A DNA stretch of 64,000 nt from NCBI GenBank assembly GCA_018267705.1, contig JAFDXX010000004.1, positions 124,001 to 188,000 of the forward strand, read 5' to 3'. Both the position numbers and the translations under genes were made by a program. Positions 17,461 to 24,752 of the stretch are shown here, one piece after another (position 1 is the first letter of the stretch; every line of letters starts with the position of its first letter). The notes below the pieces were generated by a model. It did no database searches and was not told where the DNA came from. It worked only from the letters and a program-made list of their open reading frames with translations. Source of the DNA: Bacteroidota bacterium. GTDB taxonomy: Bacteria; Bacteroidota; Bacteroidia; Chitinophagales; Chitinophagaceae.

Positions 17461-17507
17461 TTTTGAATTTTAAATGTTGAATTAAGAAAATAATTCAATA
17501 TTCAAAA
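17461..17507. repeat. Nested AT-rich inverted repeats between nuoA and nuoB
   Basis: TTTTGAAT (17461-17468) pairs with ATTCAAAA (17500-17507), and TTGAATTA (17477-17484) pairs with TAATTCAA (17491-17498) inside it. This gives two concentric exact 8-bp stems. The whole gap looks built from TTGAAT-type words. It resembles the nested repeat in the nuoK-nuoL gap in design but not in word. Confidence 0.65.
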
Positions 17508-17527
17508 TGTATCTTTTTATAATAAAT

Positions 17528-17926
17528 TTAATCTTCCCAGTTTAAAGCACCTTTTTTTATAATGTAAATAAAGCCTATTAAAAAGAATGCTACAAACATT
17601 AATACTGCTATAAAACCTTCCCAACCTAATTCTCTAAAATTTATGGCGTAGGGGTAAAAGAAAATTACTTCTACATCAAACAATACAAATAAGATGGCTA
17701 CTAAAAAATATTTGATGGCTACCGGTTGGCGGGCATCTCCATGAGATTCTATTCCGCTGGTAAAGTTTTCTAGTTTTTCTTTTGTTTTTCTTTTAGGGCC
17801 TAATAGTGCAGAAACAGCAATCATTGTAGCTACAAAGCCTGTTGCAAAAATTAATTGAATACCAATTGGGAAATAATTATCGGCTGTATTTGTTGCTTGT
17901 AATAAAACTGAGAGGATACTACTCAT
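17528..17926 (-). CDS. nuoA: NADH-quinone oxidoreductase subunit A
   Basis: NuoA is a 132-residue, three-helix subunit at the interface of the two arms of complex I. The family core is present: the loop LENFTSGIESHGDARQPV (about 52-69), then FLVAILFVLFDVEVIFFYP (about 74-92) with its conserved acidic residues. In many homologues the loop cysteine aligns where this protein has serine (FTSGIES). It is the first gene of the operon. The ATG at 17926 is 19 bases downstream of a TATTTTTG -7 box. Confidence 0.96.
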   Translation of the reverse strand: MSSILSVLLQATNTADNYFPIGIQLIFATGFVATMIAVSALLGPKRKTKEKLENFTSGIESHGDARQPVAIKYFLVAILFVLFDVEVIFFYPYAINFRELGWEGFIAVLMFVAFFLIGFIYIIKKGALNWED

Positions 17927-17945
17927 AACTTAACTCAATAAGTAG

Positions 17946-17953
17946 CAAAAATA
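17946..17953 (-). promoter_or_regulatory. Candidate -7 box of the nuo operon promoter
   Basis: Minus-strand TATTTTTG matches the Bacteroidota -7 consensus TAnnTTTG exactly and lies 19 bases before the nuoA ATG. No clean TTTG is seen at -33; the T-rich tail of the upstream terminator occupies that place. Its position directly after the terminator of the TPR gene makes it the likely main nuo promoter. Confidence 0.55.
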
Positions 17954-17970
17954 AGACTGCAAGAGATATA

Positions 17971-18008
17971 AAAGAAAAACTCTCTACAAAGAGAGAGCTT
18001 TTCTTTAA
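17971..18008 (-). terminator. Hairpin terminator after the TPR gene, before the nuo promoter
   Basis: CTCTCT (17980-17985) and AGAGAG (17990-17995) form a stem with the four-base loop ACAA. It is extended by AAAGAAAA against TTTTCTTT. In the minus-strand direction the stem is followed by TTTTTCTTTT, a classical intrinsic terminator. It begins ten bases after the stop of the TPR gene and insulates the nuo operon from it. Confidence 0.8.
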
Positions 18009-18017
18009 AGTTATTTT

Positions 18018-19742
18018 TTATTTACCAGGTTTGGTGGGTTGTGTACTACCAGGTTTATTGGGCTTTTGAGGAGCATTTAATGCTTTGGTTAATGCTTCTT
18101 TTTGTTTTACTGCAAAATCGTTTTCTTCTCCCGGGGTAGGATATAATGCAATCATTTTATCGCATACTTCTATTGCTTTGGCAAAGTCTTTTGCTTTATC
18201 TCCAAAATAAACCAATTCGTAATATAAATTAAAGAAGATAGCTTTTCTGTTTTTGTCTACTTCTTTCATAAAAAATTCATTTTGTTGTTCTAGAGCAGCA
18301 ATGGCAATACCGGGGCTGGTTGTAGTATCTAAAGCTTTGGCCGCTTTTACTTTGAAAAGATAGCCGTTAGATTTATCGGGGTATGCAGTAATATATTTAT
18401 CGGCATAACTCATTGTTTGTACATAGTCTGCTGCATTATATGCTGTATAAGTTAAATTAAGATAATCGAATTCGTTTAAAGTGCCTTTCCATTCTGCAAT
18501 TTTTTGATACCATTTTAATTGGTATGCATATAGTTTTGCTCTTCCTAAAATTCTTGCAGCGTGTTCTGCATAATTTATTCTATTGGCTTTTACGGTATCG
18601 GCTTCAATTGCTTTTTCTAAATAACCTACGGTAACTTGTTCGTTACCTGGAAATTTTGAAAAAACAAGTACGGCAAATTCATAATCATTTGGCTTTACAT
18701 GTTTTGGTGGAGTATTTGCAAAGAATTTTTCTAAATAGTTTTTTGCTTGAATAGAGTCGCCTAATTTTTCATAGTTTAAAGCGTATAACATATTTAATCT
18801 TGGAATAGGGTTGTTAATTGTTGCTGCTTCAATTTCTTTGGTTTTAGCTATTGATTCATTATATCTGCGAGCACGATATAAGTAATCTGCTAACAACATA
18901 TCATTATGTGGATCTTTATCTGCATTGGCAATAAATTTATCTAAGTTTTCTTTTGCAATGCTTACATCTTTTAATTTATAGTATTCAAATAATGATAAAT
19001 AAGTATCTGGAAATGCAGGATCGGCTGCAATAGCGTCATTAAAATATTTATTGAATACGTCGGGGTTGTTTTGTGATACGTAAATTTTTCCGATACGGTA
19101 CATTGCCAAAGCGTTTTTAGGATCTCTGGCTATTGCGTCTTGAAAGGCTTTTACAGCTTCTCCACCATATTCTCCACCTAATTTTAGGTAACAAATTCCT
19201 AAGTTAATATCAATATCGGGATTGGTTAAATCAATAGCAGCAGCTTGTTTTAATTTTTCAATACCGTAATTAGGATCACCTTGTTTTGAGCTACCATCTG
19301 CATTAGCACGGCCAATGGCATCTAAAATATTTGCATTGGGTTTGCCTTTATTTCTGCCTCTGGTTTCTGTAGTAGCAGTTATGGCTTGTTCAAATTTTTG
19401 TTTAGCACTATTTAAATCACCATCTTGTAATAATTCAATATGCCCTAAGCCAACCCAAATCCATGGGTCATTTACACCATCAGTTAACGCTTTTTGATAT
19501 ACTTCTTTTGCTGCTGCAATTTCTGATGGTTTAACTTCAAAACCTGCAATTAATGACTGTCCGTACCAATAAATGGTTTGGGGATCTTTGGGATTGGCAT
19601 CGTACAATTTTTTAAATACCTCACGTGTAGAGTTTACTTTAAACTGCGAGTTGAGCATTTTAATACCATCGTGTAACGATTGTCCCAATGAAACACTAAC
19701 TGCAACTACTGCACCTACTAACAAAAGAGTAATTTTTTTCAT
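18018..19742 (-). CDS. Secreted tetratricopeptide-repeat protein
   Basis: A 574-residue protein with a signal peptide (MKKITLLLVGAVVAVSVSLG, cleavage probably near residue 20) followed by many helical TPR units, for example AVKAFQDAIARDPKNALAMY and YIWKY-like repeats through residue 540. It ends in a Pro/Lys-rich tail (KPNKPGSTQPTKPGK). It is periplasmic or outer-membrane associated by inference. It follows the PstS-like lipoprotein gene by 32 bases. As I recall, this TPR plus PstS-like pair sits behind ExbB/ExbD/TonB genes in many Bacteroidota; those genes are absent here. Partners are unknown. Confidence 0.85.
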   Translation of the reverse strand: MKKITLLLVGAVVAVSVSLGQSLHDGIKMLNSQFKVNSTREVFKKLYDANPKDPQTIYWYGQSLIAGFEVKPSEIAAAKEVYQKALTDGVNDPWIWVGLGHIELLQDGDLNSAKQKFEQAITATTETRGRNKGKPNANILDAIGRANADGSSKQGDPNYGIEKLKQAAAIDLTNPDIDINLGICYLKLGGEYGGEAVKAFQDAIARDPKNALAMYRIGKIYVSQNNPDVFNKYFNDAIAADPAFPDTYLSLFEYYKLKDVSIAKENLDKFIANADKDPHNDMLLADYLYRARRYNESIAKTKEIEAATINNPIPRLNMLYALNYEKLGDSIQAKNYLEKFFANTPPKHVKPNDYEFAVLVFSKFPGNEQVTVGYLEKAIEADTVKANRINYAEHAARILGRAKLYAYQLKWYQKIAEWKGTLNEFDYLNLTYTAYNAADYVQTMSYADKYITAYPDKSNGYLFKVKAAKALDTTTSPGIAIAALEQQNEFFMKEVDKNRKAIFFNLYYELVYFGDKAKDFAKAIEVCDKMIALYPTPGEENDFAVKQKEALTKALNAPQKPNKPGSTQPTKPGK

Positions 19743-19774
19743 CTTGCTTACTTTATTTATAAAAAACTTTATTT

Positions 19775-20686
19775 CTATTCTTTTAAAATGCTATTACGCA
19801 CATTAAAATTCATTTTTGCTGGAACTAAAAAAGAACGTCTAAAAACTAATTGCCCTCTTTCATAACTTAAATAATTTACAAAACCAGAGCCTAGCCCTAA
19901 ATAGTTTTCTTTTAATATATAATACAAGGGGCGTGCCAATGGATATTGTGCATAAGCAATAGATGCTTGAGATGGTTTTGCAAAATAGCCTTTCTCTTCG
20001 CATTTTACACATTCTACCAAAGCCAACCGAATTGTTTTTAAGTTTTCAATTTGTTTTGTATCGTATGGGTTGCCTACCCAACTTAAGCCTACAAAACCAA
20101 TTGCATTTTCTGTTTTTGCAATAGCTTCTATAACTGCTTCGCTATTGGTGGCTGCTTGTACGTTTTTGCCAAACATCATTCCGTTTATCAAAGAATCTTG
20201 TATGTATCTTACAGTGCTGGTTGCATTGTTTCCATCCATAACAACTTGTGTTGTTTTTTTTCCGCTTAAAATATCTTTTAAATCTTTAATAGTAAATACG
20301 CTGTCTTTTGAATGAATGTTTACTATTACTGCAACTGCATCATAAGCCAATATATCATATTGAGGCTTGAAAGATAATGCACTTTGAAAAGATTTTGATT
20401 CATTTTCTTGTAAACCTCTTGCGGTAATTATCATTCGGGTGCTATCTTTCAATAAATCTTTAAAACAATCTACTTCGGGTTTATATGCTGCAATTATTTT
20501 AGTACCGGGATAAGATGCTTCATACACTTTAATTTGCTCTTGAATTACCGGTTTAAAACTCTCATCTACACTAATATAGATAGTGCCTTTTTTAGGGGTA
20601 TCGGTATTTGTATTGGATTGGTTATTAGTGCACGAAAAAAATATTACACCAATACTTAATACTATTGCAACAAGTGTTTTTTTCAT
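19775..20686 (-). CDS. PstS-like substrate-binding lipoprotein
   Basis: A 303-residue protein with a lipoprotein signal peptide: hydrophobic stretch then FFSCTNN, with Cys19 as the lipidation site, followed by a short Asn/Thr-rich linker. The rest is a PBP-like (phosphate-binding PstS family) domain: TIYISVDESFKP, MIITARGL (where PstS has the SR loop), DAVAVIVN, FTIKDLKDILSGK and IGFVGLSW. No pst transporter genes are adjacent, so phosphate transport is uncertain. The gene starts two bases after the small membrane protein gene and is followed by the TPR gene, forming a three-gene unit. Confidence 0.82.
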   Translation of the reverse strand: MKKTLVAIVLSIGVIFFSCTNNQSNTNTDTPKKGTIYISVDESFKPVIQEQIKVYEASYPGTKIIAAYKPEVDCFKDLLKDSTRMIITARGLQENESKSFQSALSFKPQYDILAYDAVAVIVNIHSKDSVFTIKDLKDILSGKKTTQVVMDGNNATSTVRYIQDSLINGMMFGKNVQAATNSEAVIEAIAKTENAIGFVGLSWVGNPYDTKQIENLKTIRLALVECVKCEEKGYFAKPSQASIAYAQYPLARPLYYILKENYLGLGSGFVNYLSYERGQLVFRRSFLVPAKMNFNVRNSILKE

Positions 20687-20688
20687 AA

Positions 20689-20934
20689 CTAATAATCTTT
20701 CTTTATTCCTCTATATAATCTGTAACTACCATATAGCAAACACATTCCGCCAAAAATATATCGTAACAAAGGGTCTATTGATATTAATATTCTGTATATG
20801 GCATCAATTTTTAATTTATCTCCTAATAATAAAAATAAGCCCATACTTAATATTAATAAACCCATGCCTAAATCATAAATAGACCGCATTATGGCATAAC
20901 TCTTTCTTTGCTTATTCCTAAAATCTGATTCCAT
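20689..20934 (-). CDS. Small membrane protein upstream of the PstS-like gene, unknown function
   Basis: An ORF of 81 residues from ATG 20934 (90 from an alternative ATG at 20961), with two hydrophobic helices (LGMGLLILSMGLFLLLG and LLRYIFGGMCLLYGSYRLY) separated by a short loop. I prefer 20934 because the longer N terminus (MPNCQTICR) looks like leader sequence. The stop codon is two bases from the PstS-like ATG, implying coupled expression. Function unknown; association with an envelope TonB/TPR-type module is inferred only from the neighbours. Confidence 0.65.
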   Translation of the reverse strand: MESDFRNKQRKSYAIMRSIYDLGMGLLILSMGLFLLLGDKLKIDAIYRILISIDPLLRYIFGGMCLLYGSYRLYRGIKKDY

Positions 20935-21108
20935 TCTACAAATAGTTTGACAGTTGGGCAATTTATAAATATTTTTTAATTGATAAGAATAAAAATTACG
21001 GGTTGCTGTTTTTTGTGTTTTATAATAAAAATTTGAAGATTATAACTACTAAAATTTTTTTATATAAGATGCATTCCATCAAAAAATCCACACTACTAAG
21101 GCAACTAT

Positions 21109-21116
21109 TATTTTTG
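21109..21116 (+). promoter_or_regulatory. Candidate -7 box, 4 nt before the phosphatase ATG
   Basis: TATTTTTG matches TAnnTTTG exactly, then TTGC and the ATG at 21121. With the start site normally a few bases after the -7 box, the transcript would begin at or next to the start codon. No -33 TTTG is visible. Confidence 0.45.
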
Positions 21117-21120
21117 TTGC

Positions 21121-21576
21121 ATGAAAATTTTAATGGTTTGTTTGGGAAATATTTGCAGAAGCCCTTTAGCAGAAGGTATTTTAAGACATAAAGTAGAAGA
21201 AGAAGGATTAAATTGGATGGTTGATAGTGCCGGTACTGCAAACTATCATGTTGGAGAATTTCCACACCGTTTATCTCAAAAAGTAGCAAAACTGCACGGC
21301 ATTAATATTAGCCAACATAAAGGAAGACAATTTGTAAAAGAAGATTTTGAAAGGTTTGATTTTATTTATGTAATGGATGAGGAAAATTATGCCGATGTAA
21401 AAACCATTGCAAAAAATTATTTTAATGAAAAAAAAGTTGATTTAATTTTAAATGCTTCCTTTCCTAATCAAAATAAAAATGTACCCGACCCTTGGTACGG
21501 AACAGAGGAAGGTTACCATATAGTTTATAATATGCTCAACGAAGCTTGCAAAGCAATTATTAAACGTAAATGGTGA
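21121..21576 (+). CDS. Low-molecular-weight protein-tyrosine phosphatase
   Basis: A 151-residue cytosolic phosphatase. The P-loop C-x5-R-S is Cys7-LGNIC-Arg13-Ser14. The general-acid loop is DPWYG with Asp123. These catalytic residues define the family, which acts on phosphotyrosine and, in some bacteria, on arsenate. The sequence begins right at MKILMVCLGNICRSP, so the ATG at 21121 is certain. It is 56 bases upstream of hisS on the same strand and probably shares a transcript. Arsenate reductase is the less likely alternative because no arsenic genes are near. Confidence 0.93.
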   Translation: MKILMVCLGNICRSPLAEGILRHKVEEEGLNWMVDSAGTANYHVGEFPHRLSQKVAKLHGINISQHKGRQFVKEDFERFDFIYVMDEENYADVKTIAKNYFNEKKVDLILNASFPNQNKNVPDPWYGTEEGYHIVYNMLNEACKAIIKRKW

Positions 21577-21632
21577 AAAAATGCAGATGTGAAAATTTGT
21601 AAATAATATTGCGGCAAGTATTAAAGAGAGTT

Positions 21633-23006
21633 ATGGCAAAAACAAAAGCAAGCCTACCACAAGGTACAAGAGATTTTTCGGCAGATGTTGTTCGCAAACG
21701 CAACTATATTTTCAATACCATAAAAAATGTTTTTGAATTGTATGGCTTTGCACCTTTAGAAACGCCTGCCATGGAAAATTTAGAAACCTTAATGGGTAAA
21801 TATGGTGAAGAAGGTGATAAATTAATTTTTAAAATTTTGAATAACGGTTTAGATAATATTTCTAAACACGAACAAATAAAAAATGATTTTGAAAAAATAT
21901 TAGCAGGAAAAAATACAACTGGCATTACAGAACGTGCTCTCCGTTACGATTTAACTATTCCGTTTGCACGATATGTTGCTATGAATTATGGCCAACTTAC
22001 TTTCCCTTTTAAACGCTATCAAATACAACCTGTGTGGCGTGCAGATAGGCCTCAACGCGGCCGCTACCGCGAGTTTTACCAATGCGATGCAGATGTTGTT
22101 GGCAGCAATAGTTTATTAAATGAAGTTGAATTAGTAAATATTTATGCAACTGTTTTTAATAAGTTAGGAATTGATGTTGAAATAAAAATTAACAACCGAA
22201 AAATTTTAGCTGCATTAGCCGAATTATGCGGAGGAAATGATAAAATGATTGATATTACTGTTGCTATTGATAAATTAGATAAAATTGGTATTGAAAAAGT
22301 AAAAGAAGAATTACAACAAAAAGGGTTGCAAGAAAATCAAATTGCAAGCATTGAACAATATTTAAACATTAATGGCACCAACAATGAAAAATTAAATGCC
22401 ATCAAAAAATTATTTCACAGTGTTGAAATTGGTAAACAAGGTATTAATGAAATTGAGTATGTTTTAAATTATCCATTATCCAATATCCATTCATCTTTAT
22501 CAATTGATTTTACATTAGCCCGTGGTTTAAATTATTACACCGGAATTATTTTCGAAATAAAAGCAAAAAATGTACAAATGGGCAGCATTGGCGGTGGCGG
22601 CCGTTATAATGATCTTACAGGATTATTTGGTGTACCTAATATTCCCGGTGTTGGTATTTCTTTTGGTGTAGATAGAATTTATGATGTAATGGAAGAATTA
22701 AAACTTTTTCCTGAAGCTATTGCAGGCGGAGCAAAAATTCTATTTTTTAATCTTGGGGAAGAAGAAAGCAAACTTGCTTTTACTTTAATGCAACAATTGC
22801 GTAATAAAAATATTGCTTGCGAAATTTATCCTGAACAAACTAAGTTTGATAAACAGTTTAAGTATGCTGATAAAAAACAAATTCCTTATGCTGTAATTAT
22901 TGGCAGTAAAGAGTTAGCTGAAAATAATTGTGTATTAAAAAACTTACAAAGTGGAGAACAACAAACTTTATTGCATAATGATTTGTTGTTACAAACTTTT
23001 CACTAA
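21633..23006 (+). CDS. hisS: Histidyl-tRNA synthetase
   Basis: A 457-residue class II aminoacyl-tRNA synthetase that charges tRNA-His. Class II motifs are visible: motif 1 near PLETPAMENLETL, motif 2 as FQIQPVWRADRPQRGRYREF-like text with YQCDADVVG after it, the histidine-specific LDFTLARGLNYYTG-type segment (here SIDFTLARGLNYYTG) and motif 3 GGGGRYNDLTGLFG...GVGISFGVDR. A C-terminal anticodon-binding domain follows (ILFFNLGEEE onward). I use ATG 21633 (MAKTKASLPQGTRDF); a TTG eight codons upstream is in frame but unlikely. The 3' end overlaps the convergent next gene by 18 bases. Confidence 0.97.
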   Translation: MAKTKASLPQGTRDFSADVVRKRNYIFNTIKNVFELYGFAPLETPAMENLETLMGKYGEEGDKLIFKILNNGLDNISKHEQIKNDFEKILAGKNTTGITERALRYDLTIPFARYVAMNYGQLTFPFKRYQIQPVWRADRPQRGRYREFYQCDADVVGSNSLLNEVELVNIYATVFNKLGIDVEIKINNRKILAALAELCGGNDKMIDITVAIDKLDKIGIEKVKEELQQKGLQENQIASIEQYLNINGTNNEKLNAIKKLFHSVEIGKQGINEIEYVLNYPLSNIHSSLSIDFTLARGLNYYTGIIFEIKAKNVQMGSIGGGGRYNDLTGLFGVPNIPGVGISFGVDRIYDVMEELKLFPEAIAGGAKILFFNLGEEESKLAFTLMQQLRNKNIACEIYPEQTKFDKQFKYADKKQIPYAVIIGSKELAENNCVLKNLQSGEQQTLLHNDLLLQTFH

Positions 23007-23384
23007 ATTTTTATTTTTCTCATTCAACATAGCTGGACTATCTTTTGATCCTTCTAAATGATAACCCATGGCATCTATAACAACGCCAATAACTTTTTTT
23101 GCATCATCGCGTTTAAAAACTGCCGTTCCTTCAAAAGAAACAATAACAAACATATCGGCATTACTTGTTTTTTCTAAACCCGAATTTCCGGCAGAAGATT
23201 GCATAATTAAAACACCACCATCAAACAAAACAGTTACTTCTGTTACTACACTTCCATCGGGGAAATGATATTTGCCTACGTATTGTTTATAAATAGAATC
23301 TGTTTGTTTACGTGAAGAATCTGCTTGTGCAAATAAAACAGAAACAAAAAATAATGCAAGAATGGTAGCAAATATTTTTTTCAT
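22989..23384 (-). CDS. Small secreted protein, DUF3471-like, unknown function
   Basis: A 131-residue protein with a clear signal peptide (MKKIFATILALFFVSVLFAQ). The mature part has a YVGKYHFPDGSVVTEVTV strand pattern like the C-terminal DUF3471 module that often follows beta-lactamase-type domains, here alone. No catalytic residues are recognisable. It is convergent with hisS and overlaps its last 18 bases. The gene upstream on the same strand is the thiolase, with a 91-base gap that contains an AT-rich hairpin, so it probably has its own transcript. Confidence 0.7.
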   Translation of the reverse strand: MKKIFATILALFFVSVLFAQADSSRKQTDSIYKQYVGKYHFPDGSVVTEVTVLFDGGVLIMQSSAGNSGLEKTSNADMFVIVSFEGTAVFKRDDAKKVIGVVIDAMGYHLEGSKDSPAMLNEKNKNLVKSL

Positions 23385-23429
23385 ATAAAATAATTTTTGT
23401 GTTTAATAGAATAGTTTATCAGAAGTGAA

Positions 23430-23461
23430 AATTAATTTAAAATAAATAATTTAAGTTAATT
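23430..23461 (-). terminator. AT-rich hairpin after the thiolase gene
   Basis: AATTAATTTAAA (23430-23441) and TTTAAGTTAATT (23450-23461) form a 12-bp stem including one G-U pair around an eight-base loop. It lies 14 bases after the thiolase stop on the minus strand and is followed by TTTTC. The AT-only stem is weak for an intrinsic terminator. Confidence 0.4.
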
Positions 23462-23475
23462 AAGAGGTTAATAAA

Positions 23476-24669
23476 TTATAATTTTTTATAAATAATTGCA
23501 GCACCCTGCCCTACGCCTACACACATAGTTGCTAAACCATATTTACTTTTTCTTCTTTTCATTTCATGTAATAAAGTGGTTGAAATTCTTGCACCGCTGC
23601 AACCCAAAGGATGTCCAATTGCAATACTTCCGCCATTTACATTTATAATTTCTTTATTAAATTTTAAATCGTTTATACAAGCTAAACTTTGCGATGCAAA
23701 TGCTTCATTCAATTCAATTAAATCCAAATCTTTTATTTCTAAATTTGCACGTAGTAAAGCTTTTTTTGTAGCAGGCACGGGGCCAATACCCATAATACTC
23801 GGGTCAACTCCTGCAACAGCCATACTTACAATTTTGGCTATTGGTTTTAAATTAAAAAGTGCAACGGCTTCTTCACTGGCTAATAATAATGCACTGGCAC
23901 CATCATTAATTCCGCTTGAGTTTCCTGCGGTAACTGTTCCATCTTTTGTAAAGGCAGGTTTTAATGCAGCTAATTTTTCTATGCTTGTTTGTCGCGGATG
24001 TTCATCGCAACTAAAAATAGTTGCTTGTTTGTTTTCTGTAATAGCTACATTAATTATTTCATCTTCCCATTTTCCTTCTTGTAAGGCATTAAAGTATTTT
24101 TGTTGAGAGTTAAAGGCAAATTCGTCTTGTGCTTCTCTACTAATCTTCCATTGTTTAGCAACGTTTTCGGCTGTTTCGCCCATTGAATATGGGTAATAAC
24201 TATCCACTAATTTTTTATTAATAAATCGCCATCCAATTGTAGAATCAAAAGTTTCTATTTTTCTGCTCCATGTGTTATCACTTTTTGCAGTAACAAAAGG
24301 AGCTCTCGTCATACTTTCAACGCCACCTGCTATATATAACATTCCTTCATTGCACATAATAGCACGTGCAGCATCCATAATACTTTGTAAGCCACTTGCA
24401 CATAAACGATTTACGGTATTGCCGGCAACGCTAACAGGTAAGCCTGCTAATAAAGCTGCCATTCGTGCAACATTTCTATTATCTTCTCCGGCTTGATTGG
24501 CGGCACCTGCAATTACATCTTCAATACTATTAATATCTATTGATGGGTTTCTTTTTATTAATGCAGTAATTACTAATGCCAATAAATCGTCAGGCCTTAC
24601 AGTACTTAATTTTCCGCCATAACGGCCAATGGGTGTTCTAACTGCATCAATTATATAAACTGTTTTCAT
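23476..24669 (-). CDS. Acetyl-CoA C-acyltransferase (thiolase, PcaF/PaaJ-like)
   Basis: A 397-residue thiolase catalysing reversible cleavage or formation of 3-ketoacyl-CoA. The nucleophile is Cys90 in NRLCASGLQS; the C-terminal GHPLGCSGAR and ATMCVGVGQGAA motifs provide His and the second Cys. The stretch AGAANQAGEDNRNVARMAALLAGLP and IETFDSTIGWRFINK look most like 3-oxoadipyl-CoA/3-oxo-5,6-didehydrosuberyl-CoA thiolases (PcaF/PaaJ), but no aromatic-degradation genes are adjacent, so fatty-acid thiolase cannot be excluded. ATG 24669 (MKTVYIIDAVRTPIG) is the start; an open frame 31 codons upstream overlaps rlmN and is not used. Confidence 0.93.
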   Translation of the reverse strand: MKTVYIIDAVRTPIGRYGGKLSTVRPDDLLALVITALIKRNPSIDINSIEDVIAGAANQAGEDNRNVARMAALLAGLPVSVAGNTVNRLCASGLQSIMDAARAIMCNEGMLYIAGGVESMTRAPFVTAKSDNTWSRKIETFDSTIGWRFINKKLVDSYYPYSMGETAENVAKQWKISREAQDEFAFNSQQKYFNALQEGKWEDEIINVAITENKQATIFSCDEHPRQTSIEKLAALKPAFTKDGTVTAGNSSGINDGASALLLASEEAVALFNLKPIAKIVSMAVAGVDPSIMGIGPVPATKKALLRANLEIKDLDLIELNEAFASQSLACINDLKFNKEIINVNGGSIAIGHPLGCSGARISTTLLHEMKRRKSKYGLATMCVGVGQGAAIIYKKL

Positions 24670-24740
24670 TTTGAATAAACTTTTACAAGTGTTGCAAGAT
24701 AATGTTTCGGTTACTAATTTTCTGTTCTTTAGGTATAAGT

Positions 24741-24748
24741 TATCTTTG
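24741..24748 (+). promoter_or_regulatory. Candidate -7 box, 4 nt before the rlmN ATG
   Basis: TATCTTTG is an exact TAnnTTTG match, followed by CTGC and the ATG at 24753. The same TTTG-yTGC-ATG arrangement occurs at the phosphatase and nadE genes. It predicts an mRNA with almost no 5' leader. Confidence 0.5.
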
Positions 24749-24752
24749 CTGC

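Noticed and set aside
23576..24106. 176-codon plus-strand ORF inside the thiolase gene
   Set aside because: It is antisense to a thiolase with complete catalytic motifs and has the low-complexity composition expected of a shadow frame.
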